Source: Acidobacteriota bacterium
Lineage (GTDB): Bacteria; Acidobacteriota; Terriglobia; Bryobacterales; Bryobacteraceae
Direction: 5' to 3'
Length of the DNA: 32,280 nucleotides
Assembly: GCA_025353165.1 (NCBI GenBank)
Contig: JANXRE010000168.1
Coordinates: forward strand, 1-32,280
How positions within the stretch are numbered: the first letter of the stretch is position 1; each line of letters begins with the position of its first letter. The notes beneath the pieces were generated by a model, which saw only the letters and a list, made by a program, of their open reading frames with translations, did not search any database and was not told where the DNA came from. Made by a program: the position numbers and the translations under genes. This document shows, piece after piece, positions 32,117-32,280 of this stretch.

Positions 32117-32280
32117 AGATTTCGGTTTGGCATGACACTCTAAGCCGAAGTTCTTTAGGCTTCGTGGGGAATGTTTAGGGAAATCAATGGCTTAGGCAAT
32201 TTCAGGGATGGGTCTACTGCCTACAAATTCGGATTAGGGCCGAAGAGTGACGCCGAGCAAATCCAATGCTCGCTGCTGAA

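Overview
The window looks like a chromosomal segment of an Acidobacteriota bacterium, probably of the Solibacteres/Bryobacterales type. This is inferred from gene content: a large Oar-like TonB-dependent receptor with a carboxypeptidase-regulatory domain, an FG-GAP/ASPIC protein, pieces of two MacB/FtsX-type 'orphan' permeases, two PIG-L deacetylases, and high GC with strong third-position GC. No database search was possible.

Layout. (1) 1-900 is a decaying or poorly known patch. Two overlapping minus-strand zinc-ribbon reading frames sit here; one has an in-frame TGA exactly where a zinc-ligand cysteine is expected, the other runs off the left edge. A divergent plus-strand gene appears frameshifted. 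(2) 949-3409 (minus) is a coupled pair: a glycosyltransferase-2/methyltransferase fusion followed by a zinc dehydrogenase. (3) 3440-7681 (plus) holds a hemerythrin protein, a double-hairpin repeat, then purC-cvpA-gph-ASPIC protein, tightly packed with overlapping ends. (4) 7683-13304 (minus) holds a 5'-truncated ABC permease, a DUF433/DUF5615 toxin-antitoxin-like pair, an M14 carboxypeptidase coupled to a TIM-barrel isomerase-like protein, and the tail of a beta-propeller protein. (5) 13344-18637 (plus) holds an ECF sigma/anti-sigma pair, then rimO-yacG-pgpA-IPT/NHL propeller-cinA. (6) 18702-28663 is a secreted/cell-envelope cluster. The TonB receptor and a secreted PIG-L deacetylase lie on plus. 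Convergent to them on minus lie a methyltransferase with C-terminal beta domains, a secreted orphan protein, a second PIG-L deacetylase, a small secreted protein and a sarcosine-oxidase-like flavoenzyme. (7) 28688-29175 is a scar: a permease C-terminus cut by a transposase remnant. (8) 29196-31909 is a peroxide-defence operon, a PerR-like Fur regulator followed by katG, with a perfect 7-1-7 operator over the promoter. (9) 31910-32280 holds two hairpins and a possible gene tail.

How the genes work together. The clearest functional unit is perR-katG: the regulator carries the PerR metal-ligand set and its operator overlaps its own -10 box. The best candidate for an undescribed system is 18702-28663. 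There an outer-membrane importer is followed after 6 bases by a secreted amidase/deacetylase, and a convergent, tightly packed five-gene unit contains another deacetylase, an amine-oxidising flavoenzyme, a methyltransferase and two secreted proteins without known function. Together they could capture, N-deacylate and oxidise an N-acylated or N-methylated amino-sugar or amino-acid compound; this is inference. The housekeeping genes (purC, cvpA, gph, rimO, pgpA, cinA) are complete and look functional, whereas the accessory stretches carry many gene remnants.
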